Assembly: GCF_019801605.1 (NCBI RefSeq) | Contig: NZ_JAHVIT010000004.1 | Location: 1-64,000, forward strand | DNA: 64,000 nucleotides | Direction of reading: 5' to 3' | Source of the DNA: Maritimibacter alkaliphilus | GTDB taxonomy: Bacteria; Pseudomonadota; Alphaproteobacteria; Rhodobacterales; Rhodobacteraceae | In this document: one piece after another, positions 17,228-25,376 of the stretch | How positions within the stretch are numbered: the first letter of the stretch is position 1 | How the letters are laid out: every line of letters starts with the position of its first letter | Program-made: the position numbers and the translations under genes | Notes under the pieces: generated by a model | What the model was told of the DNA's origin: nothing | Seen by the model: the letters and a program-made list of their open reading frames with translations, nothing else | The model's database searches: none

Positions 17228-18804
17228 TCCGCTTTCCCGACTACATCCGGAAGCATGCCTTCCACCAGCCGGACAAGAAAGCCACCCACTTCGAGGGGCG
17301 TGACTTCACCTGGGCCGAGTTCTCGGCCCGGATTCACGGCATGGGGCAGGCGTTGACCGACCTCGGCGTCGCGCGCGGCGACCGGGTGGCGGTGCTGGGG
17401 AACAACTCCCACTGGATGGTGGAGATGTACTATGTCCCCTGCACCATCGGGGCGATCTGCGTGCCGATCAACTACCGCCTGTCGGAGCAGGAGATGGTCG
17501 AGGTCATCGCCGATTGCACCGCCGAGGTGCTGGTCGTCGACCGCCACCATGCCGACCGCGCCGCCGTTCTGATGGAGCGCTGCCCCTCCCTGCGCCAGCT
17601 GATCTATGCCGACTGGGATGCGCCTGCCGTGCCCCTGCCCGCCGGGACGCTCATCTACGAGGAGATCGTCGCCGGGATCGGCCCGGTGGCCGACACCGCC
17701 TTCGACGCCGTGGCGACCGGCGGCGAGGAGACGATGATCATCTTCTACACCTCCGGCACCACCGGCGTGCCCAAGGGCGTGATGCTGTCCCACAACAACC
17801 TGATGGTGAACGCCACCGGGTCGGGGCATCTCTATGGCTACCGGACCGACGACATCCTGCTGCTCTCGGGCCCGCTCTTCCACCTCGGCACTGGCAGCCG
17901 GGTCTATACCGCCGTCGCCTATGGCACGAGCATGGTGATCCAGTCCCGCTTCGAGGTCGAGGAGACGATGCACATGATCCAGAGCCAGCGGATCAGCACC
18001 ATGACGCTGGTGCCGACGATGCTGCGGATGATCATGGACCACCCGGACTTCACGAAGTTCGATTTCTCCTCGATCCGGGTGCTGACCTATGGCGCGGCGC
18101 CGATGCCGCTGGCGCTGATGGAGCGCGCGATCGAGGCGATCCCCGGCGTGACCTTCTGCCAAGGCTACGGCATGACGGAAACCTCGCCCGTGGTCTCCGT
18201 CCTCGTGCCTGCCGACCATGTGCCGGGCAACCCGATGATCGGCAAGCTGGCCTCGGTCGGCAAGCCGATCCTCTATGCCGATATCCGCATCGTGGACGAG
18301 AACGACGAGCCCGTCGGCCCCGGCGAGCCGGGCGAGATCATCGTGCGCGGCCCGCAGGTGATGAACGGCTACTGGAACCGCCCCGAGGAAACCGCGCAAG
18401 CGATGCGCGGCGGCTTCTACCATACCGGCGATGCGGGCTATCTGGACGAGGACGGCTATCTCTACATCGCCGGGCGCACCAAGGAGATGATCATCTCCGG
18501 CGGTGAAAATGTCTATCCGATCGAGACCGAGAACTGCCTGTCCAAGCACCCCGCCGTGGCGCAGGCCGCCGTGCTGGGGATGCCGCACGAGAAATGGGGC
18601 GAGGCGGTGCACGCGGTCGTGGCCCTGCATCCGGGCAAGTCCGCCTCGCCGGACGAGTTGATCGCCCACTGCCGGGAGTGGATCGCCCACTACAAGGCGC
18701 CGCGCGGCGTGACGATCTGGGACGGCCCGCTGCCGCTGTCGCCAACCAACAAGATCGACAAGGGCGCGCTGAAATCCGAACTGCTGAAAGGAGTGGTGGC
18801 ATGA
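17224..18804 (+). CDS. AMP-dependent acyl-CoA synthetase
   Basis: 526 residues, ANL superfamily ligase that activates a carboxylic acid with ATP and CoA. Motifs are the P-loop IIFYTSGTTGVPKGVMLSH near residue 176, YGMTETSP (A5), TGDAGYLDEDGYLYIAGRTKEMI (A7/A8 hinge) and PTNKIDKGAL with the catalytic Lys. It would load the acid imported by the TRAP system. The ATGA overlap with the preceding gene fixes the start. Confidence 0.93.
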   Translation: MIRFPDYIRKHAFHQPDKKATHFEGRDFTWAEFSARIHGMGQALTDLGVARGDRVAVLGNNSHWMVEMYYVPCTIGAICVPINYRLSEQEMVEVIADCTAEVLVVDRHHADRAAVLMERCPSLRQLIYADWDAPAVPLPAGTLIYEEIVAGIGPVADTAFDAVATGGEETMIIFYTSGTTGVPKGVMLSHNNLMVNATGSGHLYGYRTDDILLLSGPLFHLGTGSRVYTAVAYGTSMVIQSRFEVEETMHMIQSQRISTMTLVPTMLRMIMDHPDFTKFDFSSIRVLTYGAAPMPLALMERAIEAIPGVTFCQGYGMTETSPVVSVLVPADHVPGNPMIGKLASVGKPILYADIRIVDENDEPVGPGEPGEIIVRGPQVMNGYWNRPEETAQAMRGGFYHTGDAGYLDEDGYLYIAGRTKEMIISGGENVYPIETENCLSKHPAVAQAAVLGMPHEKWGEAVHAVVALHPGKSASPDELIAHCREWIAHYKAPRGVTIWDGPLPLSPTNKIDKGALKSELLKGVVA

Positions 18805-19598
18805 GCGAAGGTCTCAAGCTGACCCGCGAGGGCGGCATCGCCCTGATCGAGATGTGCGAACCGTCCTCGCGCAATGCGCTCTCCGACCGGATGCGCGCCG
18901 ACTTCATCCGGGTGATGGAGGAGCTGCACCACGACGAGGACCTGCGCGCCGTGGTCCTCACTGGCAGCGGGGGGGTCTTCTCCGCCGGGGGCGACCTGAA
19001 GGCGATGCTGGCGCGGCACCGCGCGGGCGAAACCTCGGGCGCCGAGGATGTGGTGGGCCGGATGAGCAAGCTGCACGGCTGGATGCGCCGCCTGCGCGAC
19101 CTGCCGGTGCCGGTGATCTGCGCCATCGACGGCCCCGCCTTCGGCGCGGGCTTCGGCATCGCCTGCGCGGGCGACATCCTGATCGCCTCGGACCGGGCCA
19201 GCTTCAACGCCTCCTTCTGCAAGGTGGGCGCGGTGCCGGACGGCAACCTCTTCTATGCCCTGCCCCGGATCGTCGGGCTGCAACGGGCGAAGGAGCTGTT
19301 CTACACCGGCCGCGTCGTGGACGCGGCGGAGGCCCTGCGCATCGGCCTCGTACTGGAGGTCGTCAGCACCGAGGCGCTGTTGCCCCGCGCGATGGAGATG
19401 GCCCGCATGATGTGCGACGCCTCGCCCGTGGCCTTCCGCCTGACCAAGCAGATCGCGGGCAAGGCGCTGGAGCTGGACGACGAGGCGCTCCTCGCGATGG
19501 AGGCGCAGGCACAGGCGATCTGCCTTGCCTCCGGGTACCACCGCGAGGCGCTGCAACGGTTCACCGAGAAGCAGCCGCCGAAGTTCGACTTCCGCTGA
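18801..19598 (+). CDS. Enoyl-CoA hydratase/isomerase family protein
   Basis: 265 residues, crotonase fold. The oxyanion-hole segments VLTGSGGVFSAGGDLKAML and CAIDGPAFGAGFGIACAGDILIAS are clear. The position of the second hydratase Glu lies in VGAVPDGNLFYALPR and reads Pro-Asp, and the first Glu also seems absent. An isomerase, hydrolase or lyase activity is therefore as plausible as hydration. The start overlaps the ligase stop by 4 bases behind AAAGGAG, completing a tightly coupled three-gene operon. Confidence 0.9.
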   Translation: MSEGLKLTREGGIALIEMCEPSSRNALSDRMRADFIRVMEELHHDEDLRAVVLTGSGGVFSAGGDLKAMLARHRAGETSGAEDVVGRMSKLHGWMRRLRDLPVPVICAIDGPAFGAGFGIACAGDILIASDRASFNASFCKVGAVPDGNLFYALPRIVGLQRAKELFYTGRVVDAAEALRIGLVLEVVSTEALLPRAMEMARMMCDASPVAFRLTKQIAGKALELDDEALLAMEAQAQAICLASGYHREALQRFTEKQPPKFDFR

Positions 19599-19616
19599 GA
19601 CGCGAACGGTAACACG

Positions 19617-19650
19617 GAAAAACGGCGGGGCCTGCCCCGCCGTTTCTCGT
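19617..19650. terminator. Bidirectional terminator
   Basis: AACGGCGGGG at 19621-19630 pairs perfectly with CCCCGCCGTT at 19635-19644 over a four-base loop, with A and T tracts at the feet. It separates the convergent hydratase and CoA-transferase genes and can serve both. Confidence 0.85.
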
Positions 19651-19667
19651 TTGCCATGCGGATGCGT

Positions 19668-22109
19668 TCAGTCCAACGCGCCCACGGTCCGCAGCGCGTC
19701 GATCTTGCGGGGCGAATAGCCCAGCACCTCCGCCAGAACCGCCTCGGTATCGCGGCCCAGATGGGGCGCGGAGATCCGCGGCGCGCCGGGCGTCTGGCTC
19801 AGCCGGAACCGGCAGGCCTCGACCACCGAGAGGCTCTGATCCCCGCGCGGCAGTTCGACGAAATGGCCCCAGGCCTCCAGCTGCGGATCGACGGCGAGGT
19901 CCTCGGTATCCGCCACCACCGCGGCGGGCACGCCCAGCCGTTGCAGCAACGCCTCCACCGCCCCGGCTTCCTGCCCGGCGGTCCATGCGGCCAGCGCCGC
20001 GTCGATCTCCGCCTCTGCCGCCTGCCGGTCCGCCAGCCCCGGCCAGTTTTCCGCCGGCAGCCCCACGGCCCCGGCCAGCTGTTTCCAGCTGGCGTCATCG
20101 GGGGCCGAGATCGCGACCCAGGCGGTTTCGCCCTCCGCCGCGGTGCAGGGATAGACATTGTTCGGACAGGCCAGCGGATCGCGATTGGCATGGGCCACCG
20201 GCACCGCACCAGTCGCGCCATAGGTGGCAAAGCTCTCCGCGATGAACTGCATCCCGGCCTCCGCCTGCGAGACATCCAGCCACGCCCCCTGCCCCGTTCC
20301 GCGCCGCCGCTCCAGCGCGGCCAGCAGCACCGGCAAGGCAACGCGGGGGGCCACGAAATCCGTGTACGGCCCGTATGGCCCAACCGGCGGCGCGCCCTCG
20401 CGCCCCGCGAGGATTTGCAGCCCGGACATGGCCGCGCCGATATTGCCGAAGCCCGCCAGCCGGTGCCACGGCCCGCTCTGCCCCATGAGCGAGGTCGAGA
20501 GCATGATCAGCCCCGGGTTCCCCTCCGCGAGCGTCGCGTGGGAGAGCCCCCACCGCGCCATCTGGCCCGGGGCGAAACTCTCCACCAGCACGTCAGCCTG
20601 CGCGGCGAGGTCGCGCAGCACGGCGCGCCCCTCCTCGGTGCCGAGGTCAAGGGTCACGCCCAGCTTGCCCGCGTTGCAGTTCTCGTAGAGCCCGGACTTG
20701 TCGGGGTTCTTCTCGCCGCCCGGATAGGGGCCGGTGACGCGGGCGGTCTCCAGCTTCTTGCGGCTTTCCACCCGGATCACCCGGGCGCCGAAATCGCTGA
20801 GGCAACGGCCGATCATCGGCCCGGCCACGACCCACGACAGGTCCAGCACCGTCAGCCCGGCAAAGGGCGCACCGCTGTCCTTCACATCGGGCGCGAAGGG
20901 CACCGCACCCCGCCCGGCCAGCCACTCGGCCTCCGCTTCCGCCCCGCCTTCCCCCGGCGCGGGCGCGGCACGGGGCACAACGAAGCCACCCGGGAAGCCA
21001 CGCGCCAGATCGCCCGGCAGGCGCAGCCCGTCCACCGCATGGAAGAAGTCGCGCGCCGCCGCATGGGGGCTGGCATCCAGATCGGCGGTGTCCATGATCG
21101 GCGCCAGCATCAGCCGATGCTCCAGCGCCATCTCCACCGCCTCGGCCTTGGTCATGGGCGCAAGGAAGGCCGCCACCTCGGCCCGGGCCTGCTCCAGCTT
21201 CTCCTCGGGGATCTCGTCATTCTCGATCAGCGGTGGAAGCGTGACCCAGTCCCATGCCGCGAATTCCTCCGAACAGGCGCCACGGCGGTGCATCAGCGCG
21301 AAAAGCGCATTGGTGAACCGCCCCGCCGCCGGCCCGAGCGCAAGGTGCATTTCCACCAGCCCGTCGCGCACCGGCCACTTGGAGCGCTGCGTGCGCGAGC
21401 CGGAGCCGCTCAGGTCCAGCTCCCGCTTCTTCTTCGAGCGGATCTCGGGGCGGAAAACGTAATCCGGATGGCCGATCCGCGCCGCGAGGCTGAGGCTGAG
21501 CGTGGACTGCGTGATCGAGGCCTGCGCCGAGGTCACCACCCGCTGCCCCTGTCCGGTACGTCGCCGCGCCTCCAGCGCGACCATGACACCGCAGAGACCA
21601 TCCGCCGCCGCATGGTGCCAGCTCTGCGGCAGGGTGATCCGCGTCGGCACCCCGCCGGCCTGCGCCTCGGTCGGCTTCAGGGCACCGCCCGCAGCCCAGA
21701 GGGTCAGGTCGCTGGAGGCGTGATCGGCCTTGGGCCCGGTCAGCCCGTAGGGCGTGACGATCAGGTGCACGAGACCCGGGTTCGCCTCCTGAAGCGCGAC
21801 GGTATCAAGGAACCCCTCCGACGGCGTGCCCGCCTCGATCACCACGTCGGCCTGCGCGGCAAGCGCGGCCAGACGCCCGGCCTCGGCCCCACGGTCCAGC
21901 AGCAGCGACCGCCGCCCGGTGCCATAGGCACGCCAGTGCAACGATTGCCCCTCCGCGTCGAAGGGCGCCTGCCGCCGCGCCGCGCTGCCGCCGGGTTGTT
22001 CGATGGAGAGCACATCCGCCCCCATCAGCCCCAGCAGCCGCCCCGCCATGATGCCGCGATGATCGCTCAGATCGAGGACCCGCAGCCCCGCCAATGCCCC
22101 CTCAGCCAT
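19668..22109 (-). CDS. Tandem-fused class III CoA-transferase (two CaiB/BaiF domains)
   Basis: 813 residues, about twice the family length. Domain 1 (about 1-380) begins LAGLRVLDLSDHRGIMAGRLLGLMGADVLSIEQPGG. Domain 2 (about 415-800) begins FAGLTVLDLSWVVAGPMIGRCLSDFGARVIRVES. Family members move CoA between acyl groups through an Asp. Domain 2 keeps that Asp (AWLDVSQAEAG), but domain 1 reads QRVVTSAQAS, with Val at the Asp position. The fusion probably mimics the interlocked dimer with one active site. The ATG overlaps the upstream SDR gene by 8 bases. The substrate is unknown; a CoA-recycling or hydrolase role in this cluster is possible. Confidence 0.88.
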   Translation of the reverse strand: MAEGALAGLRVLDLSDHRGIMAGRLLGLMGADVLSIEQPGGSAARRQAPFDAEGQSLHWRAYGTGRRSLLLDRGAEAGRLAALAAQADVVIEAGTPSEGFLDTVALQEANPGLVHLIVTPYGLTGPKADHASSDLTLWAAGGALKPTEAQAGGVPTRITLPQSWHHAAADGLCGVMVALEARRRTGQGQRVVTSAQASITQSTLSLSLAARIGHPDYVFRPEIRSKKKRELDLSGSGSRTQRSKWPVRDGLVEMHLALGPAAGRFTNALFALMHRRGACSEEFAAWDWVTLPPLIENDEIPEEKLEQARAEVAAFLAPMTKAEAVEMALEHRLMLAPIMDTADLDASPHAAARDFFHAVDGLRLPGDLARGFPGGFVVPRAAPAPGEGGAEAEAEWLAGRGAVPFAPDVKDSGAPFAGLTVLDLSWVVAGPMIGRCLSDFGARVIRVESRKKLETARVTGPYPGGEKNPDKSGLYENCNAGKLGVTLDLGTEEGRAVLRDLAAQADVLVESFAPGQMARWGLSHATLAEGNPGLIMLSTSLMGQSGPWHRLAGFGNIGAAMSGLQILAGREGAPPVGPYGPYTDFVAPRVALPVLLAALERRRGTGQGAWLDVSQAEAGMQFIAESFATYGATGAVPVAHANRDPLACPNNVYPCTAAEGETAWVAISAPDDASWKQLAGAVGLPAENWPGLADRQAAEAEIDAALAAWTAGQEAGAVEALLQRLGVPAAVVADTEDLAVDPQLEAWGHFVELPRGDQSLSVVEACRFRLSQTPGAPRISAPHLGRDTEAVLAEVLGYSPRKIDALRTVGALD

Positions 22110-22890
22110 CGATGAAGGCCTCCATCCGCGTGGGCATCGGGTTCAACACCGCGCCGCCATCCACCGGGATCACCGCGCCGGTGATGTAGCTGGCCGCCTC
22201 GGAACAGAGGAAGCCGCAGAGCTGCGCCACGTCCTCGACCCGGCCCATGCGGCGCAGCGGGACAGAGGCGATCTTGGCCGCCAGCGAGGCTTCGTCCGGG
22301 GCGAGGCGCTTCATGCCCTCGGTGTCCCCGATCGGGCCCGGCAGCACGGAATTCACGCGGATGCCCTCGGGGCCCCATTCCAGCGCCAGCGTCCGGGTCA
22401 GCATGTCGACCCCTGCCTTGGCGGCACAGACATGGGCCTGCCCCACCATGGCGACCTGCGCCTGCGCGGCCGAGACGTTGACCACCACCGCCCCCGGCCT
22501 GCGCAGGTGCGGATAGGCCGCGTGCATCACGTGATGGGTGCCAAGCACGTCGATCTCCATGACCGCCCGGAACCCGTTCGAGGAGATGTCGCGCGCCCGC
22601 GCCACGAAGTTGCCCGCCGCGCCCGAGATCAGCACGTCAACGGGGCCGAAGACCTCTGCCGCGCGGCCGACCGCCCCGGCCACCGCCGCGGCGTCGCGCA
22701 CATCGGCCACCGCGCCCTCGGCCTCGGCGCCAAGCGCGCGAAGTTCCTCTACCGCTGCCTCCACCTTCTCGGCGCTGCGCGAGAAGGTGAAGACCTTCGC
22801 CCCCTCGCGCGCGAACATCCGCGCCACGCCGAGGTTGATGCCGCTGGTCCCGCCGGAGACGAGGACATGGCGCCCCGCGAAGCGGCTCAC
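22102..22890 (-). CDS. SDR family protein, 2,4-dienoyl-CoA reductase-like
   Basis: 262 residues. The Rossmann motif VSGGTSGINLGVARMFA lies near residue 10. The usual YxxxK is replaced by HVCAAK, with His at the Tyr position. That replacement and the LALEWGPEGIRVNSVLPGPIGDTEGMKRL stretch are typical of peroxisomal-type 2,4-dienoyl-CoA reductases (DECR2/SPS19). It would remove double bonds that block beta-oxidation. The start is GTG at 22890, sharing GTGA with the thiolase stop. Confidence 0.87.
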   Translation of the reverse strand: MSRFAGRHVLVSGGTSGINLGVARMFAREGAKVFTFSRSAEKVEAAVEELRALGAEAEGAVADVRDAAAVAGAVGRAAEVFGPVDVLISGAAGNFVARARDISSNGFRAVMEIDVLGTHHVMHAAYPHLRRPGAVVVNVSAAQAQVAMVGQAHVCAAKAGVDMLTRTLALEWGPEGIRVNSVLPGPIGDTEGMKRLAPDEASLAAKIASVPLRRMGRVEDVAQLCGFLCSEAASYITGAVIPVDGGAVLNPMPTRMEAFIDG

Positions 22891-24032
22891 CACTGGTCCT
22901 CCGAGGTCAGCACGACGGTGGCCGCGCCCGAGAACATGCCGCCCACGCCATGCACGACCGAGAGCTTCGCGCCCTCGACCTGCGCCGGGGAGAGGCCACG
23001 CATCTGCCGCACGCCTTCCTGCAACGCGTACATCCCGTACATGCCCGAATGCATGTAGCTGAGCCCGCCCCCGTTGGTGTTCAGGGGCAGCCTGCCCCCG
23101 GGCCGGGTGTTGCCCTCGGCGATGAAGGCCCCGCCCTCGCCCTTGGCGACGAAGCCGAGATCCTCCAGCCCGTAGACCGGCAGATGGGCGAAGGCATCGT
23201 AGATCATCAGGTGATCCACGTCCGAATGGCGGATGCCCGCGCTCTCGAACGCCGCCTTGCCAGAGACGCGGAACGCCTTGGAGGAGGTGAAATCCTCCAT
23301 CTGCGAGACCATCGGCCCCTCGCAGCTCTCGCCGCCCATGCCGCGCAGGTAGACCGGCTTGGTCGGGAAATCCTGTGCGCGCTCGGCCGAGGTAAGGATC
23401 AGCGCCCCGCCCCCGTCCGAGACGAGGCAGCACATCAGCTTGGTGAAGGGCCAGGCGATCATCTTGGCCGAGAGCACGTCGTCCACGGTGATCGGATCAT
23501 GGGCCGTGGCGCGCGGATGCCGGGAGGCCCATTCCCGCTGCACCACGGCCACCATGGCCAGCTGTTCCAGCGTGAGCCCGTCGTCTTTCATCTTGCGCAT
23601 CACGGGGAGAGTGAAGCGCGACGGGGGAAACAGCGGGCCATAGATGGCTTCGAATTCCTGCTGCTGCATCGAGGGGAACAGCGGCCGGTGCGCCCGGTTG
23701 TTCGAGCGCCCGCTTTCCCCGTGGGTGATCAGCACCGTCTTGCACAGCCCGGTGGCTATCGCCGCCGCCGCGTGGCGCACGTGCAGGATGAAGGAGCAGC
23801 CCCCGATCGAGGTGCTGTCCTGCCACGTCGGCGTGATGCCGAGGTACTGCGCGATCTCGGCGCTGTCGTGGCCGGCGGTGGCGATCCCGTCGATGTCGGC
23901 GGGCGTCAGGCCGCACTCGGCCATGGCGTTCAGCGCGGCATCGGCATGCAGGCCGGTCTGGCTCAGTTCGGGCACCTTGCCCATGCGGGTCGTCTCGGCG
24001 GCGCCGACGATGGCGATGGAAGCCTTGCTCAT
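22887..24032 (-). CDS. SCPx-type thiolase family protein
   Basis: 381 residues, thiolase fold of the SCPx/Ltp branch. The nucleophile position reads SIGGCSFILHVRHAAAAI, so a Cys sits at the start of the active-site helix (about residue 78). The C-terminal motifs are NTNGGGLSYMHSGMYG and VVHGVGGMFSG. Family relatives partner with a DUF35 protein and cleave 3-oxoacyl-CoA or act as retro-aldolases on branched or steroid side chains. Here the DUF35 gene lies immediately upstream (24029-24442) with a 4-base overlap, so a two-protein complex is likely. Confidence 0.88.
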   Translation of the reverse strand: MSKASIAIVGAAETTRMGKVPELSQTGLHADAALNAMAECGLTPADIDGIATAGHDSAEIAQYLGITPTWQDSTSIGGCSFILHVRHAAAAIATGLCKTVLITHGESGRSNNRAHRPLFPSMQQQEFEAIYGPLFPPSRFTLPVMRKMKDDGLTLEQLAMVAVVQREWASRHPRATAHDPITVDDVLSAKMIAWPFTKLMCCLVSDGGGALILTSAERAQDFPTKPVYLRGMGGESCEGPMVSQMEDFTSSKAFRVSGKAAFESAGIRHSDVDHLMIYDAFAHLPVYGLEDLGFVAKGEGGAFIAEGNTRPGGRLPLNTNGGGLSYMHSGMYGMYALQEGVRQMRGLSPAQVEGAKLSVVHGVGGMFSGAATVVLTSEDQW

Positions 24033-24442
24033 GCCGCACCTCCCTTCGCGGGCCGGAACTGCGGGATCATCAGGTCCCCCCGCGCCTCGAAGGTCACCTC
24101 AAGGGCCATGTCCAGCTCCAGCGCCTCCGGGTCGGCGGGGCAGTCGAGGATATTGCTCATCATCTTCACGCCTTCCTCCAGCATCACCACGGCCACCGTG
24201 AAGGGCGGCTCATACCCGGGGGCGGGCATGTGGCTGATCACGTAGGAATGCAGGGTTCCCTTGCCCGAGGCCTCCTGCACCGTGACATCGCGGCTGCCGC
24301 ATTTCGGGCAGAAGGGGCGCGGCGGGAAATACGCACCGCCGTCACAGGCGGTGCAGGCGTTGAGCAGGAGTTTCCCCGCCTTCGCGCCGTCCCAGTAGAA
24401 CTGCGTCTCAGAGTAGATCGTCGGTTGCATGCGGTCGCTCAT
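24029..24442 (-). CDS. DUF35/Zn-ribbon OB-fold acyl-CoA-binding partner protein
   Basis: 137 residues. The N-terminal rubredoxin-like Zn ribbon has CTACDGG...FCPKCGS, two CxxC pairs near residues 33-54. The OB-fold part follows with GTLHSYVISHMPAPGYEPPF. Proteins of this family stabilise and complete the active site of SCPx-like thiolases or aldolases. The start ATG at 24442 is preferred over the second Met four codons later. It is coupled to the thiolase gene by a 4-base overlap. Confidence 0.92.
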   Translation of the reverse strand: MSDRMQPTIYSETQFYWDGAKAGKLLLNACTACDGGAYFPPRPFCPKCGSRDVTVQEASGKGTLHSYVISHMPAPGYEPPFTVAVVMLEEGVKMMSNILDCPADPEALELDMALEVTFEARGDLMIPQFRPAKGGAA

Positions 24443-24453
24443 CTCGTCCTCCC

Positions 24454-25314
24454 TCAGCCCAGCCGGGCCAGACCGTTGTTCAGCACGATGACGTCGCGCT
24501 CCACCACCCGGGCGCGGAACGAGACCTCGTTCCCGCTGCGCCACATCTCGGTGCGGATCGTCTCGCCGGGATAGACCGGCGCGGAGAAGCGCAGCTGCAG
24601 ATGGGTCAGCGCCTCGGATCGACCCTCCGCCATGGCCTGCGTCACGGACCACGCGGCGATCCCAAGGGTGCAGAGGCCATGCAGGATCGGCTTCTCGAAG
24701 CCCACGCCCTGCGCCACCGCCGGATCCGCGTGCAGCGGGTTCCAGTCGCCGCTCAGGCGATAGATCAGCGCCGCGCCGGGCTGCGTCGGGTGATCGAACG
24801 TCGCGTCCGGATCCGTCTCGGGCAGCTTGTGCACCGGCTTCACCGGCCCGTCCGGCCCGCCGAACCCGCCATCGCCCCGCGCGAAACTGGTGGAGGCGAC
24901 GGTGGCGATCTTCGTGCCGCTGGCCTTGTCGGTCAGCACCCGCTCGGAATAGATCAGCGCGCCCTTGTGGGCGCCCTTGTCCACGATGCCGGTGACCTTC
25001 GTCTCGCCCACCAGCGTGCCCTCGGCGGGCAGCGGGGCGTGGAGCGTCAGGCTCTGCTCGCCGTGGAGGATCTTCTGCCATGTCAGGCCGGTGTCGGGCT
25101 CCATCGCCCAGAACCCGGGATAGGCCAGCACGTTGACCATGGCGGGCAGCGCGCCGAAGCCCTCCGCCCCCTCGTAGGTGGCGCGCAGGTGCGCCGGGTT
25201 CGACGGATCCGCGCCAAGCCCGAGGCCAAGCGCATAGAGGATCGTGTCGCGTTTCGAATAGCTGTGTTCCACCGGCGCAAACGGACGCGCCAGCAGGGCC
25301 TCATACTCAATCAT
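24454..25314 (-). CDS. MaoC-family enoyl-CoA hydratase (hydratase 2, double hot-dog)
   Basis: 286 residues, the length of the double hot-dog hydratases found in peroxisomal MFE-2. The start IEYEALLARPFAPVEHSYSKRDTILYALGLGLGADP is typical. The catalytic dyad motif appears as YRLSGDWNPLHADPAVAQGVGFEKPILHGLCTLG, with Asp and His. It hydrates 2-enoyl-CoA to the D-3-hydroxyacyl-CoA used by an MFE-2-type dehydrogenase. The ATG at 25314 follows GGAGGAG. It is first in the operon that runs to the tandem CoA-transferase, behind the palindrome at 25354-25372. Confidence 0.92.
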   Translation of the reverse strand: MIEYEALLARPFAPVEHSYSKRDTILYALGLGLGADPSNPAHLRATYEGAEGFGALPAMVNVLAYPGFWAMEPDTGLTWQKILHGEQSLTLHAPLPAEGTLVGETKVTGIVDKGAHKGALIYSERVLTDKASGTKIATVASTSFARGDGGFGGPDGPVKPVHKLPETDPDATFDHPTQPGAALIYRLSGDWNPLHADPAVAQGVGFEKPILHGLCTLGIAAWSVTQAMAEGRSEALTHLQLRFSAPVYPGETIRTEMWRSGNEVSFRARVVERDVIVLNNGLARLG

Positions 25315-25353
25315 GAGCCGAACTCCTCCCAAAGTTGGCCCGATGTTAGGTAT

Positions 25354-25372
25354 CTAGATTACTATGTGCAAG
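25354..25372. promoter_or_regulatory. Candidate MarR operator upstream of the MaoC operon
   Basis: CTAGATTACTATGTGCAAG is the third copy of the palindrome seen at 12121-12139 and 15972-15990. It is followed by the same CTAATTATA as the second copy. It lies 40 bases upstream of the MaoC start and just past the stop of the HxlR gene. Confidence 0.7.
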
Positions 25373-25376
25373 CTAA

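Noticed and set aside
18801-19598. Assigning a specific enoyl-CoA hydratase function
   Set aside because: The two Glu residues needed for hydration are not evident, so only the family is claimed.
19656-22115. An 819-codon + strand frame opposite the tandem CoA-transferase
   Set aside because: It mirrors the CoA-transferase gene almost exactly and encodes an Arg/His/Pro-rich sequence with no recognisable domain.
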